From Bacteroidota bacterium (GTDB taxonomy: Bacteria > Bacteroidota > Bacteroidia > AKYH767-A > OLB10), in assembly GCA_016722525.1 (NCBI GenBank), contig JADKJB010000003.1:186001-250000 (forward strand): DNA of 64,000 nucleotides. The letters are read 5' to 3'. Both the position numbers and the translations under genes were made by a program. The notes below the pieces were generated by a model. The model did not search any database and was not told where the DNA came from. It was given only the letters and a program-made list of their open reading frames with translations. Below, in pieces: positions 8,697 through 19,274 of this stretch; position 1 is the first letter of the stretch; each line of letters opens with the position of its first letter.

Positions 8697-9413
8697 ATGA
8701 AAATCCCAAAAATTGTGACCTCTGTTCATGTAGTGTTATTGACTCTATTTTTAACCACTAGTGCTTTTTCTCGGCACTCAAATGCTATTCGGCTCTCAGC
8801 TGACGAGGTAAGAGTGGTTTCCGGATTTACTAAAGTTGCAATCAGTGGGGCTTTTAAAGTGATCCTCATCCAAGGTGCTTCCGAAGGCATTTCGGTGAAA
8901 GCAAATCCTAAAGTCATGAAAAATATCATTACTAAGGTTGAAGGCTCTACCCTTAAAATTAATAGTGAGGGAATGTATTATAATGATGAAGAAATCGAGT
9001 TGACCATAAACTTCATAAGTCTGGTTGCTATGGATTGCTCCGGAAGTACTCAGCTTTCGGGAGAAGGGCAATTAAAATTCGATAATTTTGAATTTAGTGC
9101 AAGTGGCTCTGCCAAAGCAGAACTTAATTTTCTAGCAAAAAAGTTGGATATCGATATGAGTGGCGCTGGTCATTTAAATTTCCAGGGTGCTGTAAACGAA
9201 GTTGAGTTGGATATCTCAGGTAGTGGAAAATTTATGGCGGCTTCGCTTACCTCCGATAAATATGAAATCAACATTTCCGGATCTGGAAATGCAGAAATAG
9301 CAGTTGCTAGTATTTTGGAAGTTGATATATCTGGCTCTGGGGTTGTTAAATATAAAGGTGAACCAACTATCTCCAGAGATATTTCTGGCTCAGCTAAAAT
9401 TATAAAATTGTAA
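8697..9413 (+). CDS. GIN/DUF2807 putative auto-transporter adhesin-like protein
   Basis: A secreted 238-residue protein with a signal peptide (about residues 1-25, ending SAFS). A GIN (DUF2807) domain follows, made of beta-strand repeats with the recurring signature D-I-S-G-S-G ('LDISGSGKF', 'INISGSGNA', 'VDISGSGVV', and the start motif 'VVSGFTKVAISGAFKVILIQG'). These domains form a beta-solenoid and are assumed to sit at the cell surface or in the periplasm; the function is not established. A second GIN protein is at 27421. It is transcribed alone and stopped by a strong hairpin at 9420-9468. Confidence 0.88.
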   Translation: MKIPKIVTSVHVVLLTLFLTTSAFSRHSNAIRLSADEVRVVSGFTKVAISGAFKVILIQGASEGISVKANPKVMKNIITKVEGSTLKINSEGMYYNDEEIELTINFISLVAMDCSGSTQLSGEGQLKFDNFEFSASGSAKAELNFLAKKLDIDMSGAGHLNFQGAVNEVELDISGSGKFMAASLTSDKYEINISGSGNAEIAVASILEVDISGSGVVKYKGEPTISRDISGSAKIIKL

Positions 9414-9419
9414 AATTTT

Positions 9420-9468
9420 ATTTTGCTCTGAAGTTTTACAGCGATCTCTTAAAACTTCAGAGCAAAAT
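9420..9468. terminator. Bidirectional terminator, perfect 18-bp stem
   Basis: Arms 9420-9437 (ATTTTGCTCTGAAGTTTT) and 9451-9468 are perfectly complementary around a 13-base loop, with A/T-rich ends on both sides. It starts 7 bp after the GIN gene stop and lies before the convergent OmpA gene, so it can serve both strands. Confidence 0.85.
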
Positions 9469-9558
9469 TATTTCATTTTAAAAGATGGCGTTGCTGAATG
9501 TTAAATGAGTACAGCCTCTTTATTAATATTCTTTTGCCTTCTTACGATTCGGCAATGG

Positions 9559-10544
9559 TCAGCCTTTTTTCAAAACCTCAATTAACTCATCCAGTTTAGG
9601 AGATAAAATTATTTCAATGCGTCGATTTTTCTTCCGGGCTTCAGTACTGCTACCTGTATCGATCGGAACATATTCCCCTTTACCTGCCGGAGTAAGTCTT
9701 TTCGGATCTATAGTTGACGATTTAGTGAGTATTCGAACTACTGAAGTTGCTCGTAACACACTCAAATCCCAATTGTCTTTGATACTTCCTCCTTTAATAG
9801 GTACATTATCGGTATGGCCTTCGATAAGCACGTTAATGTCAACATTTTTTCAAGTACTTTAGCCAACTGATTTAATGCCTCTGCACCTTTCGGATCAACA
9901 ATAATACTTCCTGATGAAAATAATAACTGCTCTTCAAGAGAAACATATACTTTCCCGTTCTTTTGCTCTATAGTTAATCCATTATTATTGAAACCCAGGA
10001 GGGCCTTTGTAACATTTTCTTTGAGTAATTTCACTTCACTTTCTTTGCTGTTCAGGATTTGTTGCAGCTCATCTACTTTTGCTTCTCTCGTTTTTAGTTT
10101 TTCATTTATGTCAGCGAGATATTTTTCTCTCACTTTGAGTGAATCTTCTTTCCTGAGTAGCTCCTCTTGAGTCAATTGTAATTGTTGAATAAGCTTTTTC
10201 GTATCTCCTTGATTGGCGGATAATAGCTTCTCATTATTTGCCACCAGTTTTTCATAGGATTCAGAAAGTTCATTATATAAATTGGTGAGTCTCCTGTTAC
10301 CAGTACCTAAAGTAGAGGTATCTGTCCTCAAATAATTGACATCGCGTGTGAGATCTTTCAGATTACGGGACATCTCCTCTTTTTGTGTTGAATATTCCAG
10401 CTCCTGAGCTTTTAGTCGGGAATTTTCTTCTTCGCATTTAAGTTTGCTGGCATTTACATCATCAAGCATTCGCGAAGGAACACAAGATGCAAAAGTCATG
10501 CTGATGATAACTGCAAATCCTGTTTTTTTTAGATAAAAATTCAT
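9559..10544 (-). CDS. OmpA-family lipoprotein (frameshifted)
   Basis: An outer-membrane lipoprotein that anchors to peptidoglycan. The start has a lipobox (F-A-S-C21). Residues about 30-180 form a long coiled coil rich in E/K/L. The C-terminus is an OmpA-like domain: 'LLFSSGSIIVDPKGAEALNQLA', then, in the shifted frame, 'VDINVLIEGHTDNVPIKGG', 'NWDLSVLRATSVVRIL' and 'NRRIEIIL'. The NW-DLS-RA and RRIEI positions bind diaminopimelate in this family. The two halves (10544-9842 and about 9840-9559) are joined by restoring one A in the A-run near 9845. About 328 residues in total. Confidence 0.88.
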
Positions 10545-10944
10545 GAGTTTTTTATTAGTAGTAATTTTTTGATATTAAATTTTTGGGGATAGGTTTTAAT
10601 TTTTGATGATCTCCGGAAGGGTACATCCCTAATAACGAAATGATTATTCTTGAATGGGATAATTGCAAAATTCGGGAATCTCATCTAATTATTTAGCGGA
10701 TATTTTATCGTTATTCGTAATTTTATTAACCGATTTATTCAATTTATTAAAAAGGGATGATTACCTTTATTATTGAAAATAGCATGCAAGGAGACGTATT
10801 CAATTTGAAATCTGCTGGTAATAGCCGTATTTCAATTTGCGGAGCTGATATTTATGGATAGAATTTATTTTTTTATAAAGAGGAAACGGAAAACGGTTTT
10901 TAATCGTTTAATAGTAGTGAAAGTGGTTTCTAAAATAACCTAAT
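10545..10944. other. Intergenic region between divergent genes, 400 bp
   Basis: AT-rich, with no credible ORF. It must contain promoters for both the OmpA lipoprotein and the hypothetical gene at 10945. I find no exact TAnnTTTG in either direction and no strong hairpin. Confidence 0.5.
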
Positions 10945-11667
10945 ATGAACTCTTTAAGCGCCAACTGGATTACAGAAACTCATATCGATTTTGAATATAA
11001 AAAATACCTTTTGCTCGGATATTTGCAAAAAGTAAGCGAAAATTTTACGGAATCTAAATTATATCCGTCTCTTAGTCAGCTTGTTACACATTATCAGAAT
11101 GTCGTGGCAATCCGCAATAATAAAAAGAACCTCTACGATAGTTTTCCTGATAAACTCACTGGAGCCGACTTGTCCGGATTTAGGATGATTTACCAGAAAA
11201 TTCTTAATGATGATCAGATTATGCAGGAAATTGAGAGTATTCTTGACTTTTCAATCCCCCAATTTGAAAAATACATAGCTGAAGGAAGAGCTATTTATGA
11301 TTTTATCGAATCTCGAATGAGTATTGCACCGGTTGGCATTATTCCTCTTCATGCAAATGAAGGCTATCTTTTATTAAAATATGCTCCGGGTGGCGATACA
11401 CTGGTGTATGAGTATCATATCACTATTTTTGAAGGACCGGAAGAGAAATACAGGGGTATTTCTACTCAATATCTTTGTGCTTATTCCCAATCCATCCATA
11501 ATACTTTCGAAAATATTAAGCAGGATTTAATAAAATACCATCTCAAATTGCCCAATCCGGCCACATACGTTATCGAATCCGATTTGCAAGTACCTCTTCA
11601 GGAAACACTTTTACCCCTTGCAAAACGCACGCTGGTTAAATTTGTAGCTGCTCAAACTAACAATTAA
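10945..11667 (+). CDS. Conserved hypothetical cytoplasmic protein
   Basis: A 240-residue soluble protein with no signal peptide and no recognised domain. It has a mixed alpha N-terminal half ('HIDFEYKKYLLLGYLQKVSENF', broken here for length) and a beta-rich C-terminal half ('VGIIPLHANEGYLLLKY', 'EYHITIFEG', 'LPNPATYVIESDLQVPL'). This pattern looks like a Bacteroidota-specific family, but I cannot assign a role. It is followed on the same strand, 150 bp later, by a large outer-membrane protein. Confidence 0.6.
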   Translation: MNSLSANWITETHIDFEYKKYLLLGYLQKVSENFTESKLYPSLSQLVTHYQNVVAIRNNKKNLYDSFPDKLTGADLSGFRMIYQKILNDDQIMQEIESILDFSIPQFEKYIAEGRAIYDFIESRMSIAPVGIIPLHANEGYLLLKYAPGGDTLVYEYHITIFEGPEEKYRGISTQYLCAYSQSIHNTFENIKQDLIKYHLKLPNPATYVIESDLQVPLQETLLPLAKRTLVKFVAAQTNN

Positions 11668-11817
11668 AAGGGTTTTCTCCCGTTTACTTCACTGAAAGCA
11701 ATTTTAGAGATCTGCTTGTCGCTTTGCTTCCATCTTTTTACTTATTTTCACATCCTTTAAATAATTTCCGGAACTCATCAGGGTTATATATTAACTGCCA
11801 TTGTTTTACTTTCCGAT

Positions 11818-13707
11818 TTGACTTGCAAAGCCACCATATTATCCCTCGTTTTTACTGTAAGCATTGCCTTTTCAGCTCTTGCTCAGTTGCAGGGTAATAC
11901 ACGACAAAAATTCATAGCAACAAACATCGATACTGTAATCATTGATTCATTAAGTATTATTCCGGGCTCGGTGACGCTTTTTTTTCCTTCCGGTGCTTCC
12001 TTTTCCAATACCAATTCAGTGCTTTTGAATGAAGCGGCATCACAGTTAATTTATTTAAGAAACAACAAACAGGAATACCCTGATTCTTTACTGGTTGTTT
12101 ACAAGGTTTTTCCATTGCTCTTATCTAAAACTTATAGTAAAAGAGATAGAGGGTTCATTGAAAAAAATTATTCAGGGTTGTATAATCCATTTTCTTACGG
12201 CGACCAGGGTGGAGATAATAATATTTTTAAAATGGAAGGATTGCAACGAAATGGAAATATCTCAAGAGGTGTAAGCTTTGGGAATAATCAGGATGTAGTT
12301 GTGAACTCCAGTTTTAATTTACAATTATCAGGAAAACTGAATGATGATGTTGAAATTTTAGCGGCAATAACTGATAATAATATCCCGGTACAGCCGGAAG
12401 GTAATACCCAGCAAATTCAGGATTTCGATAAAGTATATATTCAACTTTCTAAAAATAAAAATAAACTGCTTGTTGGTGATTTTGAATTGCGTCGCCCGGA
12501 AAGTTATTTTATGAATTTCTTTAAGAAAGGCCAGGGTGGCGTATTTTCCTCCGAATACCTGCCTGGAATACGCAAAGATCAGGTAATGCGGACTACTTTC
12601 AGTGGCGCTATTTCAAAAGGCAAGTTTGCACGTAATGTATTCAATGGCCTCGAGGCGAATCAAGGACCCTATAAACTGGTTGGCTCCGAAAATGAATCCT
12701 TTATTATTGTACTTTCAGGAACAGAAAAGGTTTTTATGGACGGAGAGCAACTTTCCAGAGGAGAACAGTTTGATTATATTATTGATTATAACACTGCAGA
12801 AATAAAATTTACAACCCGCAGGCCAATAACAAAAGATAAAAGAATTGTTGTGGAGTTTCAATATTCCGATAAAAATTATTCACGAACATTTATTTATGTG
12901 AATCAGGAATATGAAGATAGCAGACTTAAGCTAAAAGCAAATATTTTTTCTGAACAAGATGCAAAAAACCAACCGCTTTTGCAGGATCTTGATGACGAGC
13001 AAAAAATAAAGTTAGCTTCCGTTGGTGATAGTATCCAAGATGCAATTTTCCCAAATATTGATAGCGTAGCTTTTAATTCTACTGAAGTGCTTTATCAAAA
13101 AATAGATTCACTTGGATACGAAGTTTATTTGTACTCCACAGATTCAACAGTTGCTTATTACCGCCTCGGATTTAGCTTCGTAGGAGCTAATAAAGGAAAT
13201 TATATTCCTGTTGCGGCAAGTGCAAACGGACGGGTATTTAAATGGTTGCTTCCACTCAATAATATCCCTCAAGGATCCTATGAACCGGTTTTGCTTTTAA
13301 TCTCTCCGAAAAAACAACAGCTTTTTACGCTGGGTGCCGATTACAAATTATCCTCCTCTAGTAAAGTGTTTTTTGAAGCAGCCTATTCCAATTATGATGT
13401 CAACCTTTTTTCGAATAGCGATAAAGCTAACGATGGCGGATATGCGTTTGCGGGTGGAATTGAAAAAATTTCAAGATTATCTGTTGATACCTTGAAAGGA
13501 TGGAAGTTAACCTCTTCATTGCGTTTAGAACATGTCAATACTCAGTTTAAACCGCTGGAAACTTTCCGTACAACCGAATTTAATCGGGATTGGAATCTTA
13601 GCAATAATTCTCTGGAAGGAAACGAAAATGCTGTAGGTGCGGCCTTAACACTTGCCAAACCCGGTCAAAAATTGGATATCAATTTAAGACTTTTTAAAAG
13701 GGAATGA
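11818..13707 (+). CDS. Large outer-membrane protein, N-terminal part
   Basis: The first 629 codons of an envelope protein of about 1,150 residues split by an indel. It has a signal peptide ending SALAQ, a beta-rich extracellular or periplasmic region ('GNISRGVSFGNNQDVVVNSS', 'LLVGDFELRRP', 'EFQYSDKNYSRTF') and no recognised enzymatic motif. The family is conserved in Bacteroidota and its description is unknown to me; it faintly recalls SprA-type barrel strands but is far smaller. The start is a TTG at 11818, because no in-frame ATG precedes the signal peptide. The frame is lost near 13700, where one extra A (AAAAGGG) separates it from the next part. Confidence 0.7.
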   Translation: MTCKATILSLVFTVSIAFSALAQLQGNTRQKFIATNIDTVIIDSLSIIPGSVTLFFPSGASFSNTNSVLLNEAASQLIYLRNNKQEYPDSLLVVYKVFPLLLSKTYSKRDRGFIEKNYSGLYNPFSYGDQGGDNNIFKMEGLQRNGNISRGVSFGNNQDVVVNSSFNLQLSGKLNDDVEILAAITDNNIPVQPEGNTQQIQDFDKVYIQLSKNKNKLLVGDFELRRPESYFMNFFKKGQGGVFSSEYLPGIRKDQVMRTTFSGAISKGKFARNVFNGLEANQGPYKLVGSENESFIIVLSGTEKVFMDGEQLSRGEQFDYIIDYNTAEIKFTTRRPITKDKRIVVEFQYSDKNYSRTFIYVNQEYEDSRLKLKANIFSEQDAKNQPLLQDLDDEQKIKLASVGDSIQDAIFPNIDSVAFNSTEVLYQKIDSLGYEVYLYSTDSTVAYYRLGFSFVGANKGNYIPVAASANGRVFKWLLPLNNIPQGSYEPVLLLISPKKQQLFTLGADYKLSSSSKVFFEAAYSNYDVNLFSNSDKANDGGYAFAGGIEKISRLSVDTLKGWKLTSSLRLEHVNTQFKPLETFRTTEFNRDWNLSNNSLEGNENAVGAALTLAKPGQKLDINLRLFKRE

Positions 13708-13720
13708 CTATACCGGAATA

Positions 13721-15292
13721 ATGAATATTTTAAACTCAAGAGTGAATATTAAAAAGTTTCTTTTCGCTGTTGATGGAAGCTATTTGTATAGCAGTAGCCC
13801 TGTTGTTAAAACTGGATTCATCCGCTCGCTATCAGATCTTTCACGTCCTGTTGGCAGGGTTGTTTTCGGTGTCAGATATGAACAGGAACGCAACCGTTTT
13901 GTGAATGAAATAACCGACTCTTTAGCATTAAATAGCTATTCATTCGATGCCGGGAAAGTATACCTGGCATCTTCAGATACCTCTAAAATCCGATTCCGAT
14001 TTGATGTGTCTCGAAGGTACGATTATCAGGTCAGAAAAAATGACTTTAAAAGAGCTACCGAAGCAGATGAAGCATCGGGAAGAATCGATTTTGTGGGTAA
14101 TCCTAAAAGTCGTTTGACTTTAGCTGCTAACTATCGAAATTTGGTTATATCTGATACGCTGTTCTCTACTCAGAAACCGGAAGAATCTTTGTTGAACCGA
14201 ATAGAATATACTGCTGTTATTCTAAAAGGCCTTTTTTCTTCAACAACCTTTTATGAAGCGGGAACCGGACAGGAACTTAAACGTGAATACGCTTTTCTTG
14301 AAGTCGCACCAGGTACCGGTATCTATACTTATGTGGGCGATTATAATGGTAATGGAGTTAAAGATATTGACGAATTTGAAATTGCTGCGTTTCAGGATCA
14401 GGCCAATTTTGTAAAAATATTTTTACCTACTAATGAATATGTCAAAACTCGTACGAACCAATTTAATCAGGTGCTATCAATAAACCCTGCCGCCTATTTT
14501 CAGAAACAGGAGGGTTGGCAACAAATCATTAGTCGCTTTTCTAATCAAACTTCTTTCAGAACTGAAAATAAAACACTAGAGGAGGATTTGCTAAAATCGC
14601 TGAATCCATTTGGAAATGATGTAGCTGATAGTCTCCTAATTACAACAAATTCAGCCTTGCGTAATACGCTCTCATTTAATCGTAGTAGTACTGTTTTTGG
14701 GATGGATGTTACCTGGCAGGATAATAGAAGTAAAACCTTACTCACGAATGGTTTTGAAAGTCGTGAATTAAGTAGTTTCGTTAATAATATCAGATGGAAT
14801 ATTTCAAGGGTCTATAGTATTAATGTAAATGGTGAAAATGGTACCAAATCTAACCGGTCAGAGTTCTCTTCCAATCGTGACTATAAGATTAAATTTAATA
14901 GTATTGAACCAAAATTCTCTATCCAACCCGGAATCTCTTTAAGAAATACATTGCTCTATAAGTATGTCATAAAAGAAAATGTACTTGGTGAAGGAAATGA
15001 GAAATCGGAACAACATACCATTGGTGTGGAGTTTAAATACAGTTCGGTAAAACAAGGTGTTTTAACTGCAAAATTTAATTTGATAGAAATTACATATAAT
15101 TCCCCAGAAAATACTGCTATCGCTTATGAAATACTGGAAGGACTGAAAAAAGGAAGAAATTATACCTGGGGGTTGTCATTGCAACGAACACTTTCTAATA
15201 GTATTCAGGTGAATTTAAATTATGAAGGTCGTAAACCGACCGGAACAAAGGTAATTCATACAGGTGGTGTTCAGGCCAGAGCCTTCTTCTAG
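13721..15292 (+). CDS. Large outer-membrane protein, C-terminal part
   Basis: This continues the protein started at 11818; removing one A in the run near 13695 joins the frames as 'RLFKGNDYTGIMNILNS'. It is beta-barrel-like throughout, with a Ca-binding-like loop 'VGDYNGNGVKDIDEFEIA' and the motif 'FLPTNEYVKTRTNQFNQVL'. It ends '...GGVQARAFF', a terminal Phe as in outer-membrane barrels. The 'YTYVGDYNGNG..DEFE' loop followed by 'F.PTNEY' is a hallmark of this uncharacterised Bacteroidota family. The ATG at 13721 is internal, not a real start. Confidence 0.7.
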   Translation: MNILNSRVNIKKFLFAVDGSYLYSSSPVVKTGFIRSLSDLSRPVGRVVFGVRYEQERNRFVNEITDSLALNSYSFDAGKVYLASSDTSKIRFRFDVSRRYDYQVRKNDFKRATEADEASGRIDFVGNPKSRLTLAANYRNLVISDTLFSTQKPEESLLNRIEYTAVILKGLFSSTTFYEAGTGQELKREYAFLEVAPGTGIYTYVGDYNGNGVKDIDEFEIAAFQDQANFVKIFLPTNEYVKTRTNQFNQVLSINPAAYFQKQEGWQQIISRFSNQTSFRTENKTLEEDLLKSLNPFGNDVADSLLITTNSALRNTLSFNRSSTVFGMDVTWQDNRSKTLLTNGFESRELSSFVNNIRWNISRVYSINVNGENGTKSNRSEFSSNRDYKIKFNSIEPKFSIQPGISLRNTLLYKYVIKENVLGEGNEKSEQHTIGVEFKYSSVKQGVLTAKFNLIEITYNSPENTAIAYEILEGLKKGRNYTWGLSLQRTLSNSIQVNLNYEGRKPTGTKVIHTGGVQARAFF

Positions 15293-15346
15293 AAAATGTT
15301 TGTTTTTTCTTTAGTAACAGGGCACCACGAATTCAAAAATCGAATG

Positions 15347-16279
15347 CTATTTAAGCGTTAAACTGCTGGCACCAATCTGGCTGCCATCAACATAAATCTC
15401 AATGATGTATTTTCCCTTTGCATACAAAGATCCTTTGGTCCAGTAAAGACACAATTCTGTTTCTTTATTATCGTATTCAAAAGATTCTTTAGCTGTATAT
15501 AAAGTCGCCTGGTTGTTGTATAGAAACGTTTCAGAACTGGTCGACATAACAGCTCCATCCGGACTTAACACACGTAAATAGGCATCTTTATTTCCGCGAT
15601 CTACAATCAAATTTTCCAGAATCGTGAAACAGGTTCTGATTTTATCAACCGATGACGCACGTGTGGTCTCTGATTCTTTTCCGCTGGAGCGATATTTAAC
15701 TCCGGTAGCTCGTGTGTTGATTGTTTTTAAAATAGACCCAATGGCAACTTTGTTTGCCAACATGGTATTTTCCTGAGTTAAATTTTGAACCTTGCCCTGT
15801 TCCGACACCAGACTGCTGTTAAGAGTATTATTTTGAGCATTCAGTTCCTCATTCACAATTCTCAGCGAATCAATTTGAGCAATATAATTTTGATTCAATA
15901 ATTTTAGGGAAGCAAGTTCGGTTTTTGCCCTGCGAAGTTGAGCTGCGTCTCCGGAATTGATCAATTTTGAATCTCCGCCATTTTCGACTTAATCTCTTCG
16001 TCCTTTGTAGTGAGTTGTGTTTGAAGGGAGGAGTTTTCCTGATTTATTTTTCATATTCTACCTTCATGCGTTGCAATTCGGCCGAAAGTGACTCTTTTTC
16101 TGAAAGTGTACTTTCAAGGGTCATGTTTACCTCTTCAAGATGGGTTTTTTGTCAAAGAACTGCCAGAGTAACAATCCGTTTACTCCAAGTAAAATAGAAA
16201 TAACAACAATTACAATGACTTTTTTAGAATCCTGTTCTTTCTTGTCGAATTCATTGGCTTGCATAGAGTTATCGTCCAT
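15347..16279 (-). CDS. Membrane-anchored coiled-coil protein (three frameshifts)
   Basis: The start is the ATG at 16279 (MDDNSMQANEFDKKEQ). A single transmembrane helix follows (VIVIVVISILLGVNGLLLW), then a coiled coil read through three frames ('THLEEVNMTLESTLSEK', 'INQENSSLQTQL', 'INSGDAAQLRRAKTELA'), then a C-terminal beta-rich domain from about 15720 ('YLRVLSPDGAVM', 'LCLYWTKGSLYAKGKYIIEIY'). Three single missing A's (near 16147, 16045 and 15965) restore about 310 residues. I do not recognise an assigned function. It is divergent from comF. Confidence 0.7.
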
Positions 16280-16458
16280 AGGGGGTGGTGCTGTACGGTA
16301 TAGGTTGGGTTGCTTTTTTTTTAAAACTGGGTACGAAGTTAACATTAAAAAGTACGCCAGTCAATTCCTTTTTTCTACCCTCCCCTTTTTTAGGCCTAAA
16401 TCATTACTTTTACCTATTAATCATTAGCAATCATTTCACTTTTAAAAGTAACTTTTCG

Positions 16459-17151
16459 ATGCTTTCCTGGATTTCTGATCTTATTAATCTTTTTTATCCC
16501 GAAGTATGTGCCGCTTGTAATAACGCCCTTTTTAGAGGTGAAGCAACCATTTGTACTAATTGTCTTTATCACCTGCCAAAGACTAACTTTCATCTGTTAT
16601 CTGGCAATCCTGTAGAAAAGCAGTTTTGGGGTAAAATTCCTGTATTTTCTGCCACCGCACTCTACTATTTTAATAAAGGAGAACGTGTCCAACACTTAAT
16701 CCATCGCCTTAAATATAGAGGAGAAAAGGAGGTGGGTGCATTGGCCGGACGTATTTTAGGCAACGACCTTAAATCCTCTGAGCGTTTTGGAACTGTTAAT
16801 GCTATAATTCCTGTCCCCCTTCATAGTAGTAAGCTGAGAATCAGAGGATTTAACCAAAGCGATTTTCTTGCTTCTGGTTTAGCTGAAGCTATGAATGCAA
16901 CTTTTTATGCTGATTTTTTGATCCGTCAAAAAGCAACTTCGACGCAAACCCGTAAAAGCAGGTATTCCAGATTTGAAAATGTAGATAAAGTGTTTGCTTT
17001 AAACCCTTCTTATCCAATTGCTCCATACCATTTTCTGTTGGTGGATGATGTTATTACAACAGGCTCGACGCTTACTTCTTGTGCAGAGACCTTACTCGAA
17101 ATTCCCGGTTCCAAAGTGAGTATCGCAACAATTGCTTACGCAAGGCTTTAA
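16459..17151 (+). CDS. comF: ComF family protein (phosphoribosyltransferase-like)
   Basis: ComF proteins work in natural DNA uptake or related DNA metabolism in the cytoplasm. The 230-residue protein has the N-terminal zinc-finger cysteines (C17-x2-C20 and C32-x2-C35) and a phosphoribosyltransferase domain. Its PRPP loop is V195-D-D-V-I-T-T-G-S-T204, and it carries 'IIPVPLHSSKLRIRGFNQS'. The start at 16459 gives the family N-terminus; an upstream in-frame extension to 16285 has no family similarity. No other competence gene is present. Confidence 0.9.
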   Translation: MLSWISDLINLFYPEVCAACNNALFRGEATICTNCLYHLPKTNFHLLSGNPVEKQFWGKIPVFSATALYYFNKGERVQHLIHRLKYRGEKEVGALAGRILGNDLKSSERFGTVNAIIPVPLHSSKLRIRGFNQSDFLASGLAEAMNATFYADFLIRQKATSTQTRKSRYSRFENVDKVFALNPSYPIAPYHFLLVDDVITTGSTLTSCAETLLEIPGSKVSIATIAYARL

Positions 17152-17157
17152 AAAATG

Positions 17158-17165
17158 TATTTTTG
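17158..17165 (+). promoter_or_regulatory. -7 promoter element (TATTTTTG)
   Basis: A TAnnTTTG match with a TTG at 17132-17134, spaced 23 bp upstream. It overlaps an in-frame ATG at 17155 and so argues for the ATG at 17182 as the translation start. Confidence 0.5.
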
Positions 17166-17181
17166 CCATTCACTCCGATGT

Positions 17182-17664
17182 ATGGTCGAGAATATTGCAA
17201 TTCCTTCATCTGTATCAGGCAAAGAAGCCAGATACGAAATATTGATTCCTCAAATTAACGCCCTGGTAACCGGGGAGCCTGATCTTATTGCCAATGTGGC
17301 CAATATTATGGCAGCACTGAAAGATACTATGGCCTTTTTTTGGGTTGGAATCTACTTTGTAAAAAACAATGAATTGGTTCTGGGTCCATTCCAAGGACCT
17401 GTTGCGTGTACTCGTATTGCCTTGGGCAAAGGTGTTTGTGGTACTGCCTGGAAAGAAAAAAAAGTGATTGTAGTGGAGGATGTGGATACTTTTCCAGGCC
17501 ATATCGCCTGCAATGCGCTGTCGCGATCTGAAATTGTATTGCCCATTTATAAAAATAATGAAGTGGCTATGATACTCGATGTCGATAGCGAACAGTACTC
17601 TTTTTTTGATGCAGTCGATGAAAAATTTCTTGGTAGAATTGTTAAAATTATTGAGGCGCTTTGA
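17182..17664 (+). CDS. msrC: Free methionine-(R)-sulfoxide reductase (GAF domain)
   Basis: Reduces free L-methionine-(R)-sulfoxide using cysteine chemistry in a GAF-fold pocket, repairing oxidised methionine. The family motifs 'WVGIYFVKNNELVLGPFQG', 'ACTRIALGKGVCG' and 'FPGHIACNALSRSEIVLPI' are all present. The three conserved cysteines fall at C76, C86 and C110 from the chosen start. A promoter element overlaps the alternative upstream ATG at 17155, supporting the start here. The stop codon overlaps the TTG start of the next gene by 4 bp. Confidence 0.93.
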   Translation: MVENIAIPSSVSGKEARYEILIPQINALVTGEPDLIANVANIMAALKDTMAFFWVGIYFVKNNELVLGPFQGPVACTRIALGKGVCGTAWKEKKVIVVEDVDTFPGHIACNALSRSEIVLPIYKNNEVAMILDVDSEQYSFFDAVDEKFLGRIVKIIEAL

Positions 17665-19264
17665 AATCATTTAAATCATTGATCTGCCTCTTATCGGTAG
17701 TTTTGTGCTTATCCGGATGTGCAAATAGGGTGACCCCACTGGGGGGTACTAAGGATGTGCTGCCTCCTAAAATCGTTTCAATTATTCCTGCTCAGAAATC
17801 CACTGATTTTGCCTCTGAAGATATTGTAATAACGTTTGACGAATATGTGCAATTAAAGGAAATAAGCAAGCAGCTTGTTATTTCTCCCTTGATAACTCCG
17901 CACCTCAAATTGCTGTCAGAAAAAAAAGCATTGTCATTGAACTGCCTGATTCGTTAGCTCCTAACACTACTTATTCTATTAATTTTGGAAATTCCATTGC
18001 AGATAATAATGAAAGCAATGTATTTCCCTCATTCAGATATGTTTTTTCAACGGGATCTTTTATTGATTCACTTAAAGTAGATGGAAAAATTATTAATGCT
18101 GAAACAAAAAAACCTGAAAAGGATGCTTTAGCACTGCTGTATAAAAGTTCCTTTGCCGATTCCCTGTTTTTGAAGATGCCACCCGATTACTTTGCAAAAA
18201 CTTCTGAAGAAGGTGTGTTTGCCATTCGAAATGTAAAACCCGGAAGCTACAGACTTTTCGCTTTAACTGATAAAAATCAGAATCTTATTTATGATTTAAA
18301 AGATGAAACAGTAGGATTTGTTTCTGATGCTTTTAATTTGATAGACTCTTTGAATTTTATTGTTCCCGTTACTAAACAATTACCTTTAACTCAAAGCGTG
18401 AAAAATTATTCGATAGAAGATCCGGCCAAATTAATCACTACTTTTTCTCGTCCGTTATTGAATCCTTCTTTTAAGTTTATTTCGGGAAAAACAAAAAATG
18501 TTTTAGCGGAATATTCTACATTTAAAGATACAGTAAATTTATTTTGTGAGCCCTTTGGTATGGATACCATAAAAATTGTCTGGTACGAAAATGAAATCCC
18601 TTTTGATACCGTTCAATATAAAAAAACCGTGGACAAATTTCAAAAGATGCAGCACCTAAAAAAAGCAGCTCCATGGACTTCTTACCCAGTTCAATCATCG
18701 GCTCTAAAAGCTGAAACGAATCCCTCTATCAAATGGTCGGCTCCTATAATAATATTTGATACAACCTTAGTGGCTATTTTGAAAGACTCACTTCCTTTTG
18801 CTGCAAAGATTTATTTTACGGATAGTTTAAAAACTAATTTACAAGCTGAAGGAAATTGGAATGAGGGAAATTACACGTTTGTTATTTTGCCACTTGCTGT
18901 TACTGATATGTACGACAGAATAAATGATTCGGTGGTAGTTGCATTTTCTGTACCTGGTGAACGAACAGTGGGAAGTATCTCGTTCAAGCTTCAAACGCAA
19001 AAAAGTGGTAGTTATATATTGCAGCTCGTAAATGAAAAAGATGCAGTGCTCCGTCAACGCATTACAAATGGTAAAATGGAAGGACTTTTTGAACAAGTTG
19101 AACCCGGCACTTTTCGATTGAGAATTGTTTATGATGAAAATGGAAATGGTCGTTGGGATTCTGGCGACTACCGAAAAGGAATTCAACCCGAAGTTATTGA
19201 ATATAACATGGAAGTGATTACCGTTCGGGCAAATTGGGAAGTTGAAGTAGACTGGATTCAATAA
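17661..19264 (+). CDS. Ig-like (Big_5/SbsA-type) lipoprotein, frameshifted
   Basis: An envelope lipoprotein with lipobox L-S-G-C20, followed by a bacterial Ig-like domain ('TPLGGTKDVLPPKIVSIIPA', 'IVITFDEYVQLKE') and carboxypeptidase-regulatory-like repeats ('GVFAIRNVKPGSYRLFALTD', 'VEPGTFRLRIVYDENGNGRW'). The frame breaks near 17925 in a run of eight A's; one more A joins it to 'SIVIELPDSLAPNTTYSINF'. About 535 residues in total. The start is TTG overlapping the upstream stop (TTGA), suggesting translational coupling. This lipoprotein family is widespread in Bacteroidota; its function is unknown. Confidence 0.82.
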
Positions 19265-19274
19265 CTGTACTAGT

